Part shown: positions 46,358-56,362 of the stretch, one piece after another
How positions within the stretch are numbered: position 1 is the stretch's first letter
Layout: the number at the start of each line of letters is the position of its first letter
NCBI GenBank assembly: GCA_022376465.1
Contig: JACDTU010000006.1
Coordinates: 62,001 to 126,000 of the forward strand
Length of the DNA: 64,000 bases
Origin: Cubamyces lactineus
Taxonomy: Eukaryota > Basidiomycota > Agaricomycetes > Polyporales > Polyporaceae
Direction of reading: 5' to 3'
Translations under genes and position numbers: made by a program
Notes under the pieces: generated by a model
Databases searched by the model: none
The model's input: only the letters and a program-made list of their open reading frames with translations
What the model was told of the DNA's origin: nothing

Positions 46358-47766
46358 GGCGCATCTGCAAAGATGGGGAATCGTCATGTCTTGTGATATC
46401 TACATCACAATGTTACTGCTGGATCCGTGATGCATCCGTAAGTTCGTCCAGCTGCACGCCACAGAGGAAGCAAAGGGGACTATGAAAGCGGGTTTTCGCT
46501 ACTGTGTCCGTCATCCGCGACATATGGTTCTGCCAACAATGGCGCTGTCAGACGTTCGGATCAGATGGATGTGGGCTGCCAGAGACTTACAAGAACAGCC
46601 TAGTCTTTGCTCGGTGCAGAACCAGGCATTGCTATTCATGGGCCCGTCAGTCCGTATGAGACCAGCGCGCCGTCTCGTGCTCGCATACATTCCACAGAAC
46701 CCCAACAATGAGAAGGTGAGAAGCGTCTGTTCGCATGTGAGTGAGGGCCGCAGGAGCTCGAGTCACCCCCAGGCCACCCCCTCTACGCGCTCGCTGATGT
46801 GAGGACACTGCTGGATCGCGGCGACGACAATCTCGTCGGCATAAGCTCCGCCTTCGTTCCAGCGCTATTTGCAGCCCATGGGTGCACCTACCTGAACAGT
46901 ATATAGACGTGTTTCGCCCAGGCACAGCTCTGACGGTGACGCCACCGAGAGCTTGGTACCACTGGGTCCAGAGGCTCTGACGCTTCGCTGTTAGAGGAGG
47001 TCATCGCCGCAAAAAGTGGTGCATGTGGAGTCCCAGTTTCTATTCAACAGGCACACAATCTTATTCTCGAACCTAGAATGCACGGATGAGTATTGAACCG
47101 ACGCTACTGAACGACTTCAATAGAGTGTACTCACCACTACTCACCACATGCCGATTCCGCTGCCGCTAGGTGTACCTAGAATGATTCAGTACCACTCGCC
47201 TGTCGGTATACGCATCAGGAAAGCCTGAAATCTCCATTCGTATCATATGGTCGCGCATGGACGGATGGAGGCGCTGGAGGAACCCCCCGAATTATGGAGG
47301 CGCTCGTCTCCATCTGGCTCTGGATGGATCCTTTCCCACGACCTGGGAAGGCTTGTCCTGCGTTGCCTACGCACAAGGGTCTCAAATTTGTTCAATAAAC
47401 GGACTCTGTGGCTTATGCGCAAACGATTTAGGTCGCTTTTATGGTATGCATTTGCTATATGGAAGGGGTCGGTAAACCGCCCTGGAGAATGGGCTGGGCG
47501 CCTGGAGCGATGGAGGCCCTGGAGACGCCCACCTCCATCTGGAGAATTAACACTTTCCTGATGGCCGAGCGGTAGCGATGGACGCTCTCTGTTTCACACC
47601 GGTCCAGGTCAGCCAAGAAATATGTTGGTCATTGCTCTCTTGGATGACATCAATCATCTGCTCGGACTATCCCATGACTCGAGTCCATCTCTCCTGGACG
47701 GTCAGAACGAGTATCGAGCTTTATACCGTGCCTTGATCACGATCGTGGCCGTCCATGATTACAGCA
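46358..47766. repeat. segmental duplication, unit 2 (copy c) with insertion
   Basis: Nearly identical to 41541-42590 except for a 351-bp insertion at 47213-47563 and small indels. Unlike unit 1, it leads into the intact F-box gene at 47827 and has lost the peptidase gene. Confidence 0.9.
47213..47563. mobile_element. 351-bp TIR element (MITE-like)
   Basis: Flanked by perfect 11-bp terminal inverted repeats, CATCAGGAAAG at 47213-47223 and CTTTCCTGATG at 47553-47563. The corresponding site in unit 1 (about 42400-42408) reads TATACGAGCGG without the insert, which is direct evidence of insertion after duplication or precise loss. Flanks here are TATACG on the left and GCCGAGCGG on the right, so any target-site duplication is at most a short CG. 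The interior has internally repeated GATGGAGGCG and CTGGAG motifs in both orientations and no transposase frame. Confidence 0.85.
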
Positions 47767-47826
47767 TTTCATTCGTACTTAGCATGGTCGTACACCTGCA
47801 TTAATGATGGACATCGTGTCAGGACA

Positions 47827-49695
47827 TCATAGGGCCGGTAGAACCGCTCGTACCTCCGGAATCTCGCTGATATCCGTCTCGCAAAAATAAGACGCGCCAT
47901 CACAGCTCACGACCTCCACATACGGTTGGAAGATCTCCTTGTATCTCTCCAACATGCTATCTCTCGTCGCAGGCCAATCGGTGAGAGGTTGGGAGCCACA
48001 GAGGAGGGAGATGACAAGACGAGTGAGCGAACGTCCGCGAGCAGCTCGGTTGCTTAAGCACTCCTTGATCGTTGAGATTGCATCTTCCTCGTTTTTGGCA
48101 TCAAGGAACCTGAACTGGAGGATGAGTTCGTTGAGATCTGGACACAACTCGTGGCCATCGTCGGTGAGACTGCCAAGTACCTCGAGCACGAGGAAGGTGT
48201 CCGTGTTACTCCACCGTTCCTGCTCTACCGCGATGTCTATCGTTACTGCAAGGCTCTTGAGAGCTGGTAAGGCCTTCAGCGCAATTGTCCACTTCACTTT
48301 GTCGAGAGATAGGGAGATGCGTCCTCTGATGACAATGGTGAGACAGACGATCGTAGCTTCGCAGAAGATATTGGTGAGATCGGACAGGAAGTTGGACTCG
48401 CAATATTTAGAACTCCCCCATTTGTGCCCCCACAAGAGAGCCAGAGTGCCCTTCCGCTTATCCCAGGAGGAACGTGCCACGATGCGATACGAAGTGTGCC
48501 TGTCTTTGTCGACGTGGATACGTATTGTGTCTGCGAAACGCAAAACCTCGATGTGAGACCTCCGCGGAGGGAGGGCGGAATGGAGTTGTAGGTACCCGGC
48601 CCATTCACGTTTCCAATCATTCTGATGGTCCAGAGTACCGGTCATGTTCACAAGGAGATTCGTACGCTCAGGAAGAGACATGCCCTCAAGTATACGGGCG
48701 GTCCAGGGCGCTATGTCTTCGATGGCAACCATGCGCAGGCTCCCAGGAAGCGCCACAGGTAACAAGGGGGTAATCTCCAGGGGTGCGGCTTCGGGTAGAC
48801 ATGTGGGCAGGTGGTCGTCCTTTGGACGAAACAAGGTCATCACGAGAATTTCGAGGCTTTGGCACTGAGAGATGAACGTTAGGAAGGTGGGCAATGACAT
48901 GGACATCCTGGTGCAATCGTGTAGATGAAGTTTTCGAAGAGCAGGGAGCGAGACAGAGCTTGTATCAAGGGCGGCAGTGAACAGAGTGAGATACTGAAGG
49001 TTGGGGAACATCGCTGAATCTACTGCTAGCTCTAGGGTCGCAGCGAAGTGGCCTTGATATCCCGGCACGCCTTGCTTCTGATGCAGTTCATCGGGGTCAT
49101 CGGAGTCCGACACGCGATCCTCGATATGACCGTCATCGTCCTCGTGCTCGTTGAAAAGCTTGTAACCTTTACCTAGCACCACAAGAACTTCCGTGAGCAT
49201 CGCAAACTTCTCGATATGGCGCAACGCTCTTTCATGGTAGCAGCCTTCGACACGCTTGTCGGAGGCGTACTTGACACACATGACCCGATCTCTGACGGAT
49301 TCAACGTGTTCCGCGTTGCTCTCATGGATCATGGGAAGATATCCTTTGAAGCCTGCTTCGAGTACGCCAGGCCTAGCGAGGAACAAGTTGACTAGCCTGA
49401 ACCCAAAGCGTGGGCCCACTGTGATGCGTCTCCGTAGTGACATACAACCTTGAGCTACGTCGTGCCAGAGCTTGCATACCGCAGCGACAGAGTACCAGCT
49501 TTCGTTGTAGATGCCGTTGTGCATCTGCAGACAATAGAATATCTTGACGAGCAATTCGACAGGGAGCTTGTTGATAGGCCGTGAAGCATTGAGTGCGCGA
49601 CTGATTGACACGAGTTCGTGAGCCAATGCCATCTGCTGCTCAACAATCTCCTTGTGGCGAGCAGCCAGATCGACAATAGAGAGCTCAGAGGACAT
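47827..49695 (-). CDS. F-box protein with LRR-like C-terminus, duplicated unit
   Basis: Intronless frame of about 622 codons from ATG 49695. F-box at about residues 41-88: INKLPVELLVKIFYCLQ, WYSVAAVCKLWHDVAQ. Leucine-rich segments follow (LRKLHLHDCTRM, LEILVMTLFRPKDDHLP). An acidic insert HEDDDGHIEDRVSDSDDPDE lies near residue 190. The paralogue at 43888 starts four codons earlier with ATG-GCT-TAC; here that position is TTG-GCA-TAC, so the original start seems mutated and translation shifted to MSSELS. Probable SCF substrate receptor; target unknown. A truncated copy lies at 42575-43045. Confidence 0.9.
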   Translation of the reverse strand: MSSELSIVDLAARHKEIVEQQMALAHELVSISRALNASRPINKLPVELLVKIFYCLQMHNGIYNESWYSVAAVCKLWHDVAQGCMSLRRRITVGPRFGFRLVNLFLARPGVLEAGFKGYLPMIHESNAEHVESVRDRVMCVKYASDKRVEGCYHERALRHIEKFAMLTEVLVVLGKGYKLFNEHEDDDGHIEDRVSDSDDPDELHQKQGVPGYQGHFAATLELAVDSAMFPNLQYLTLFTAALDTSSVSLPALRKLHLHDCTRMSMSLPTFLTFISQCQSLEILVMTLFRPKDDHLPTCLPEAAPLEITPLLPVALPGSLRMVAIEDIAPWTARILEGMSLPERTNLLVNMTGTLDHQNDWKREWAGYLQLHSALPPRRSHIEVLRFADTIRIHVDKDRHTSYRIVARSSWDKRKGTLALLWGHKWGSSKYCESNFLSDLTNIFCEATIVCLTIVIRGRISLSLDKVKWTIALKALPALKSLAVTIDIAVEQERWSNTDTFLVLEVLGSLTDDGHELCPDLNELILQFRFLDAKNEEDAISTIKECLSNRAARGRSLTRLVISLLCGSQPLTDWPATRDSMLERYKEIFQPYVEVVSCDGASYFCETDISEIPEVRAVLPAL

Positions 49696-50151
49696 TCTGT
49701 ATGCCAAGGACGCACATGGCGGTGTTTGTTACTCAAGGGAATCAATATGGCTAGGTGAGGGATGTATGACTAACCTAGCTTTGGCAACAGCGCGGTAGTT
49801 GACGAATGCGGGGACAAAGTGCGGTGGTAGATGCCAGGCTGTAGGACGGAGAGAGAGAGAGAAGCTTAAGCCGACGTAGCCCTCCTCTTCGGCTTAGCTG
49901 CGTGGCTCTTGGGCGCTAGCTGCGTTTACATAAGCACATTGCAGTGGCTGAGAATGTGCCCTGCTCACGCCAGCATTTGAGCATGCGTATGACTATTGAC
50001 TACACAGAACACTATCTTCGAACTCACACAACATGGACCGGTACCATTCTTTACACCGAATCCCCCATATTTTCTACGACATGCACACAGCAAGCCTTGC
50101 TCGAGTACCCTTCACTTCATCTTCCACCTCTCGCCCTCCTCCAAGTGCAGC
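49696..50151. other. intergenic, no gene recognised
   Basis: About 460 bp between the F-box start and the 3' end of peptidase gene 5. Includes a short GA run near 49850. No gene seen. Confidence 0.45.
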
Positions 50152-51099
50152 TCAAGCGCCGATGTACTCGACAGTCACAGAGCTCTCTGTTACCGACGAC
50201 GAGGTTAAGACTTTCCCGTTCTGAGATATGTCAAGGATGTTCGCGCCAGCAGGACCAACTTCGCCGCTCGCGGACGTCCCCGCCGAGGCATCAGTGAAAG
50301 TGACAGTGTCGAAGTTGGCGAAAGGGACGAGTCCGCCCTGCTCAAAATCTTCCACGATCCATTCCGCGTCCTGCTGACAGAGCGGTAAATCCGGCAGGTC
50401 GAAACTGTGTTCGACTTGCTGGCCCGTCGAGTGGTTGATAATCGTTGCAGTGCCACTCGTGAGCGATGTGGCAACGACGACAGTCGTAATCTCATCGCCC
50501 GCGCTCACTTCGAAGTCGTCGAAGTCGTATGAATATTGGGGATACCACTCGTACCAGGCTAGACACACGCGAGATCAATTCCCGTCCAAGATACAAGTCG
50601 GATCTGATAGTAGCACTCACCATCGTAGAATACTTGGCCATCGTTGAACGACATGTCGATGCCGGTCTGCAGAATGGCCGTCTGGCAGGTATCGCCGTCG
50701 ATCCCAACCCATGCAGAGGAAGAATAGAAGCCGTTCGGTGATCCGCCCGGGGGAACGCTCGGAGTGGGCACGACAAAAGTACCAGTGACTGATTGGAACG
50801 TGTTCTGCAGAACAAGAACCATATCAGAACGATCATGGACGCGTAACGGTCAGAGATAGTAGTGCACTCACGGGGTCAGCGTTGAGCACGGCGCCAGCCC
50901 AATTGTCGCTGTACTCGACCTGCGTAGTGTTCGTCCCATCGGATGCAGCGGCTGGGCGGCTGATGACTCGGTTGGGGTTTGACAGATGAGCCCCTGCAGC
51001 ACGGCGAGCGAGACGTTGAGCATGACGTTCGCTCGAGGTGGGGACGGCAATCGCTGTGGCTGCGATGACGGCTTGGAAAAGCAAAGAGGAGAACAACAT
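50152..51099 (-). CDS. secreted glutamic peptidase, family G1, gene 5
   Basis: Four exons from ATG 51099. Signal peptide MLFSSLLFQAVIAATAIAV, dibasic RRAAG site, mature start NWAGAVL. VTGTFVVPTPSVPPGGSP, GIDGDTCQTAILQTGIDM (catalytic Gln) and DAEWIVEDFEQGG (catalytic Glu); ends VEYIGA. TTTTATAC box at 51181-51188 and, 25 bp further upstream, the palindrome CCGCCA-N13-TGGCGG shared with genes 6 and 7. It forms a subgroup with these in having NHSTGQQV rather than NWSTGLEV. Confidence 0.93.
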
Positions 51100-51210
51100 T
51101 GCAGCAATGGAGAGACTACTCGGATGCTCCTCTGAAATGGGAAGAGCCCGTTGAGAGACCTCAGGCAGCAGCCTGTGTCCTTTTATACACAGGTCGAAGG
51201 CAAAAATATG

Positions 51211-51235
51211 CCGCCATCACTCACGTTGGTGGCGG
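51211..51235. promoter_or_regulatory. palindromic promoter element of peptidase gene 5
   Basis: CCGCCA (51211-51216) and TGGCGG (51230-51235) face each other over a 13-bp spacer, upstream of the TTTTATAC box. Spacing and position match the elements at 53641 and 56338. The symmetry and CGG/CCG ends would suit a dimeric Zn2Cys6 regulator (inference). Confidence 0.65.
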
Positions 51236-52584
51236 AAACCTTTGCGTGTCGGTCAAGGTTTGCGGTGTTTGCTATCCTGGAAGCCACTTGACATCGGCAA
51301 TAAGAGAGAAATGCACAAGGCATTGCTGAGAGCGGCCTGTACACGTAAGTTCACTCTTTACGACGTGAGGGTAGGAGTCATCTCCTGGGCTTGTGACCCG
51401 TATGACGGCGGCAAATCGTCGCCAGGCTCGTCACGCACGTTCTAGTAAAGGTTTTGAGCATAAGCAATCATCAGACATCGTACTTCAAGCCTAGGAGATC
51501 GTGGGCATCTGCGTTGGCCATATAGCAGTACGCATGGCGCCCGTGGATGACTCGTGAGGGCTGCAACACGCACTCCCTACAGAGCGCAGATGGGCTATAT
51601 GGTGCCCGCGCAGCTTACTGACACGCTCAAGAGCGTCCCATAGAGGGTAGGAGACCTACCTTAGCGATGAGGTCGGCGCCATCGAAGATTGGATTCCATG
51701 CAAGCCATCCATCTTTTCGCGCTCTCGCTCAGCGCTGGCGTCAGGACGTCCACAGTCTTCGAGCAATGCTGAAGTCATGTGTGGCGGCGTTTTCAACCCA
51801 GACGCCACCCGTAAGTATATCGTGTGGATAGCTTCTACGTTTCTGTGAAGACACATGCCAGGACCTGGGCCCAGGAAGCAGCGAGGCGTACGCTGCAACC
51901 AGCGAAAAAGGTTCTCAGCCGCATATTGTCAACTCAAATGCATTTCTGTCGATATGTTACCAGGAAACGCGACCCGCGCTGCGTATAGTTAAATGAGAGC
52001 TGTCAAAGAGAGGCCAAAATGCGCACCTCTGAGTCGGCTGTAGGGAATGTCTGCCGGTCCTGATCATGGATAGAAACGGCACGCCTGCCCAAAATCTTAG
52101 TGAGTAATTAATGTAACTTGGTGAAACTTCATATCGCGCCTTTGTTATGACACCAACGAGGGTTCCCGATAGTATGGCCTTGAGCCTCTCAAAAGAGATG
52201 GTGGTGATGGAGCAATGTACAGCGCAAGTCTGGACTCGCTGGCGCTGGAGCACGCACGCGCTAGCGCTCAACCTAAAGTTGCGACAAGACGCCCATGTTC
52301 AATTAGCAGCCCTGACAGGTTCGGACATACACCCGCTACATCCTGTCGAGGCCCAAGACCGGCTGAAGCTACCACACGAACTTTATTCGCTCTCAGCGCT
52401 CGTACATTTTCGTACTACCCGTAGCCAGAAGTATCCCATGATTGCGTGCGACAGCCATAGAAGCACATTCAGTGGTCCCATATCAGCAGTCGCGCGTGCC
52501 ATCCATCTTACAACATGCCAACCTTGTTACGTGCACTTAACCTCCGAAAGACTCGCACCCAGTACAGCATCGCACCGATGTCCC
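51236..52584. other. intergenic, no gene recognised
   Basis: About 1.35 kb upstream of peptidase gene 5 promoter and downstream of gene 6. Only short frames with no recognisable product. Confidence 0.4.
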
Positions 52585-53508
52585 TCACGGGCCGGTGTAC
52601 TCGACCGTAACGGAGGAGTCGCTCGCAGAGGCGGAGGTCAAGACGCGGCCGTTCTGTTCCATATTGATGATCGTCGCGCCGGCTGGGGTGACAGTGCCGC
52701 TGGACGTGCCCGCAGAGGCGCCAGTAAAGGTGACCGTGCCGAAGTTGGAGAGGGGGACGAGGCCTCCGCCCTCCTCGAAGTCCTCGACGATCCACTCCGC
52801 GTTCTCCTGGCAGAGCGAGGGCTGGCCGCTGAAGGTGTGGCTCACTTGCCTGCCGGTCGAGTGGTTGATGAGCGTCGCGGTTCCACCAGTCCTAGACGTT
52901 GCGGTCACGGTTGCCGTGATCGAGTCACCCGCGCTGACGGGGAAGCCGGTGAAGTCGAACGCAGCGGCGGGGAACCACTCGAACCAGGCTAAATCGTCCA
53001 TGGTGATCAGTATTAGTTTTCAGCGTTAATGAATAAACTGGTAACATACCATCGAAGGAGACGCTGCCGCCGGAAACGGTGAAGTCAACTCCGGTTTGCA
53101 GGATGGCAGTCCCACAAGTGTCACCGTCGATGCCGACCCACGCGGAGGATGAGTGGAAGCCGGATCCACCAGACGGTTCCCTCGGCGTGGGGACCGTGAA
53201 CGTGCCGGTCACCGTGCGGTACGTTCCCTAGAGAACGGGAGCGTCAGCCAAAATATCCGCGATGGAACATGCGGGTTGGCACCAACACTGCCGGAAACGA
53301 GCACCGCGCCGGACCAGTTGCTACTGAACTCGGCCTCGGTAGCGTTGGAAACAGCGGTCGTCGGGCCGCTGGAGAGCTGCTTGGGGAGCGACTGGTGCGC
53401 GCCAGCAGCACGGCGAGCGATACGCTGAGCAAGGCGTTCGCGGGAGGAGGGAAGGGCAAACGCCGCGGTGGCGACGAGCACCTGGCAGGCGAGGGCAGCA
53501 AAGATCAT
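52585..53508 (-). CDS. secreted glutamic peptidase, family G1, gene 6
   Basis: Four exons from ATG 53508. Signal peptide MIFAALACQVLVATAAFAL, dibasic RRAAG site, mature start NWSGAVLVSG. MTGTFTVPTPREP, GIDGDTCGTAILQTGVDF (catalytic Gln), NAEWIVEDFEEGG (catalytic Glu); ends VEYTGP. Very GC-rich third codon positions, more than genes 1-4, suggesting strong codon bias. TTTTATAC at 53611-53618 and palindrome at 53641-53665 upstream. Confidence 0.93.
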
Positions 53509-53640
53509 GGTAGTAGATCAAGGATGTGCGAAGGGCTCCAAGTGAGCTGAGTCGACTGTCTGAACTGGGCGGGACCCGTTGAGGGAACCTGTAGGCCATC
53601 GTTTTGCGTCTTTTATACTTGCAGGTGGGGCAACCCCATC

Positions 53641-53665
53641 CCGCCATCGCCGAGGTGGCTGGCGG
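53641..53665. promoter_or_regulatory. palindromic promoter element of peptidase gene 6
   Basis: CCGCCA at 53641-53646 and TGGCGG at 53660-53665 with a 13-bp spacer, about 23 bp upstream of the TTTTATAC box. Same layout as at 51211 and 56338. Confidence 0.65.
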
Positions 53666-55270
53666 AAGTCTTGGCTTTTCCGTGAGCAGCCTGCGAAGGA
53701 CTCCTTCTGAGAAGCAGTGAGATGTCGGCTTTGGCAAGGATTGCAGGTGCAATTGCTCGCATTGGGCAGTACACATGGTACCGTACTTCCTTCAATTGTA
53801 TGGCGATCTGTCACACGGACCTTTACCCGCATAGAGGAAGAGTCTCTCATGAATTAATCTCCCTGCATGTCAGAAGAAGAAAGATTTGTTGCGCTCGTGA
53901 CCCATCTGGACCGTGCAGTTCGGGGTCGATTGCAAGAATAGATGCGGACGGGTCTTGTTGCAGGTCCTATGTGGACTGGAGGTTCGGATAAGGACGCTGT
54001 CAGATTTCGCACCGGTAGCGCACGAATCTCAGCAACCCGGATGCGTGAGAGTGTTCCGTGTGAATATACTACGCACTAGACTGCGGGAGCATGCACTCTT
54101 CACGAAAGCCAAGACATGCGCGTTTCGCTGGATAGTTCAGTCTCGGTGCCGTTGAGCAACCTAGATGGTTCGACTGATGGGAGAAGTTGACTATCGCTGT
54201 GGGTACGTCACGTTGCAACGGTAGATGTTGGCCACCGTGTAGAGACTGCTCTAATCTTCTGTGCCCGCAGGAAATAGAATGCGTGATACTGTAATTCCTG
54301 TTCAAACGGTGCATAATGTGTATTATGAAGAAACGGAATGACATACCGTCGACGTCATGTACTCGTCGTCATTCTCCTGGTAAGCACATAGAAACCTTGT
54401 AGTTTCAGGTCTCTGCAAGCCTCGATTAAAAATACACGTGCAATATGCTTTCATCCCGGTTTTACATCGTTGCACCGTCCCAGAAATATGGGCTGATGCT
54501 GACTGTCAGCACTTGCGCGTGATGACTCAGAGTGTACGGCTTCGAGAAGAGGTAAAGCGGTGTTGTCACGTGTAGACACCTATTCCCGGGATAAAACAGT
54601 AGACGACAGGTACACCAGGCACAAAACAAGTTACTTACAGCTGGAAATAGGTCCAGCTTTGCTGTGGACCATCTGTATTTCTGGCACGCCGTTTCATCAT
54701 TTCGACGACCTTGAAGCCTGAAACCTGTTGTATTATTCATCCTTGCCAGAGGCGGGAGTAAATCGCCATAGTAATTTTCTTTCTTAGTGCTTCATCGTAC
54801 CATATCGAAAGATAGGTGTGTAGCAGATAGGCTGGAAATCCTACATACACTGGTCATGGTGGGTCGAGCGAAGATCTTCGGCAATAGGCGCCCATGGTCG
54901 ATACTTTAGGCCGTACTACATACATTGGCACCCAGAGTCACAGCTTTCACAACGAGCCCCTCGTTATGTAATGGGTTCTTGGACCCGCTTGCTGTGGTAT
55001 CTGGTTTAGAGGCGTGTTTCAAACAAAGGGATTGCATCCAAACACCCTCTCGTAATCCATGTTCGTACAGGCTCGTAGCGCACAAGTACACTACATCGTA
55101 ACACACACACGTTTTCCGTGGCTGCATAAGCAGGCACATGAAAGCGACCCCGCCCTTACATTCGTATACTCAAACAGTTTTTCCGAGTTCTGTGTTCCGA
55201 GTTCCACCACATCCATGTGCCAAGTCCACGAAGTCCGGGCTATTGTCGACGGCCACCGGTGAGGCCGCGC
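53666..55270. other. intergenic, no gene recognised
   Basis: About 1.6 kb. AT-richer between 54150 and 54850 than the flanking genes. No convincing frame, tRNA or duplicated block seen. Confidence 0.4.
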
Positions 55271-56213
55271 TTAGTTGCCGGTGTACTCGACGGTGACGGA
55301 GCTGCCGCTGGTCGAGACGGAGGTCAAGACGCGGCCGTTTTGGTTGAGGTCGATGATGTCCGCGCCGGTTGGGCCGACGGAGCCGCTGGAGGTGCCCGCG
55401 GACGCGCCGGTGAAGGTGACCGTGCCCCAGTTGGCGAGCGGGACGAGCCCGCCGTTCTCCTCGAAGTCCTCGACGATCCACTCCGCGTTCTCCTCGCAGA
55501 GCGCGGGCTGGCGGCTGAAGCTGTGCGAGACCTGTTGGCCGGTCGAGTGGTTGATGAGCGTCGCAGTGCCGCCCGTCGTCGAGGTCGCGGTCACGGTCGC
55601 GGTGATCGAGTCGCCGGCGCTGATCTCGAAGCCGGAGAAGTCGTAGGCGTAGTCAGGGTACCACTCGTACCAGGCTGGAGAAGACGCAAGCGCAGCATCA
55701 GTATTGTCCACGTGACCGCGACGCTCGAACTAGAGAGAGAAGCTCACCATCGAAGGAGACACGACCGCCGGAGACGGTGAAGTCGACACCGGTCTGGAGG
55801 ATGGCGTTGCCGCAAGTGTCACCGTCAATACCAACCCAAGCAGAGGCGGAGTGGGTGCCGGAGCTGCCAGACGGAGCCCTCGGGGTGGGAACGGTGAACG
55901 TTCCAGTGACGGACTTGTAAGTGTTCTGAAGAGCCGATCTTTAGATGTCTCCAGCGGCCGTAGAACACTGACGCGGACTTACTCTGCCAGCGACAAGGAC
56001 GGCACCGGACCAGTTGCTGCTGTAGTCGACGTGCGTTGCGTTGGAGACGCTGTCGATCTCAGCTGTGGGACCGGTGACCGACTGCTTGGGGTGCGACAGA
56101 CGCGAGCCAGAGGCGCGGCGGGCGACGCGCTCGGCGAAGCGTTCGCGAGAGGTCGGGATGGCAAACGCCGCGGTGGCGAGGAGGACCTGGACGAAGAGAG
56201 CCGAGGAGAACAT
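55271..56213 (-). CDS. secreted glutamic peptidase, family G1, gene 7
   Basis: Four exons from ATG 56213. Signal peptide MFSSALFVQVLLATAAFAI, dibasic RRASG site, mature start NWSGAVLVAG. VTGTFTVPTPRAPSG, GIDGDTCGNAILQTGVDF (catalytic Gln), NAEWIVEDFEENG (catalytic Glu); ends VEYTGN with TAA at 55271. The last exon is extremely GC-biased at third positions. TTTATACT box at 56310-56317 and palindrome CCGTCA-N13-TGACGG at 56338-56362. Closest to gene 6. Confidence 0.94.
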
Positions 56214-56337
56214 GACGGCGAGCAGAGGAGGCGACGCGAGACGACTCGAGTAGGCTGTCAGAACTGGGAGAGACCCGTTGGAGATTTCGAGGCAATATTC
56301 CAGCCCTCTTTATACTCGGAAACTGGTCGCCCTGGAC

Positions 56338-56362
56338 CCGTCATCGTCGACACTGTTGACGG
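56338..56362. promoter_or_regulatory. palindromic promoter element of peptidase gene 7
   Basis: CCGTCA at 56338-56343 and TGACGG at 56357-56362. Compared with genes 5 and 6 the third half-site base changes C to T on the left and the matching G to A on the right, so base pairing of the palindrome is kept. Confidence 0.68.

Noticed and set aside
52147..52992. 281-codon plus-strand frame
   Set aside because: Its second half is the antisense shadow of the GC-rich last exon of peptidase gene 6; the first half has no recognisable product.
55217..55780. 187-codon plus-strand frame, Asp/Gly/Arg-rich
   Set aside because: Antisense shadow of peptidase gene 7, caused by strong third-position GC bias.
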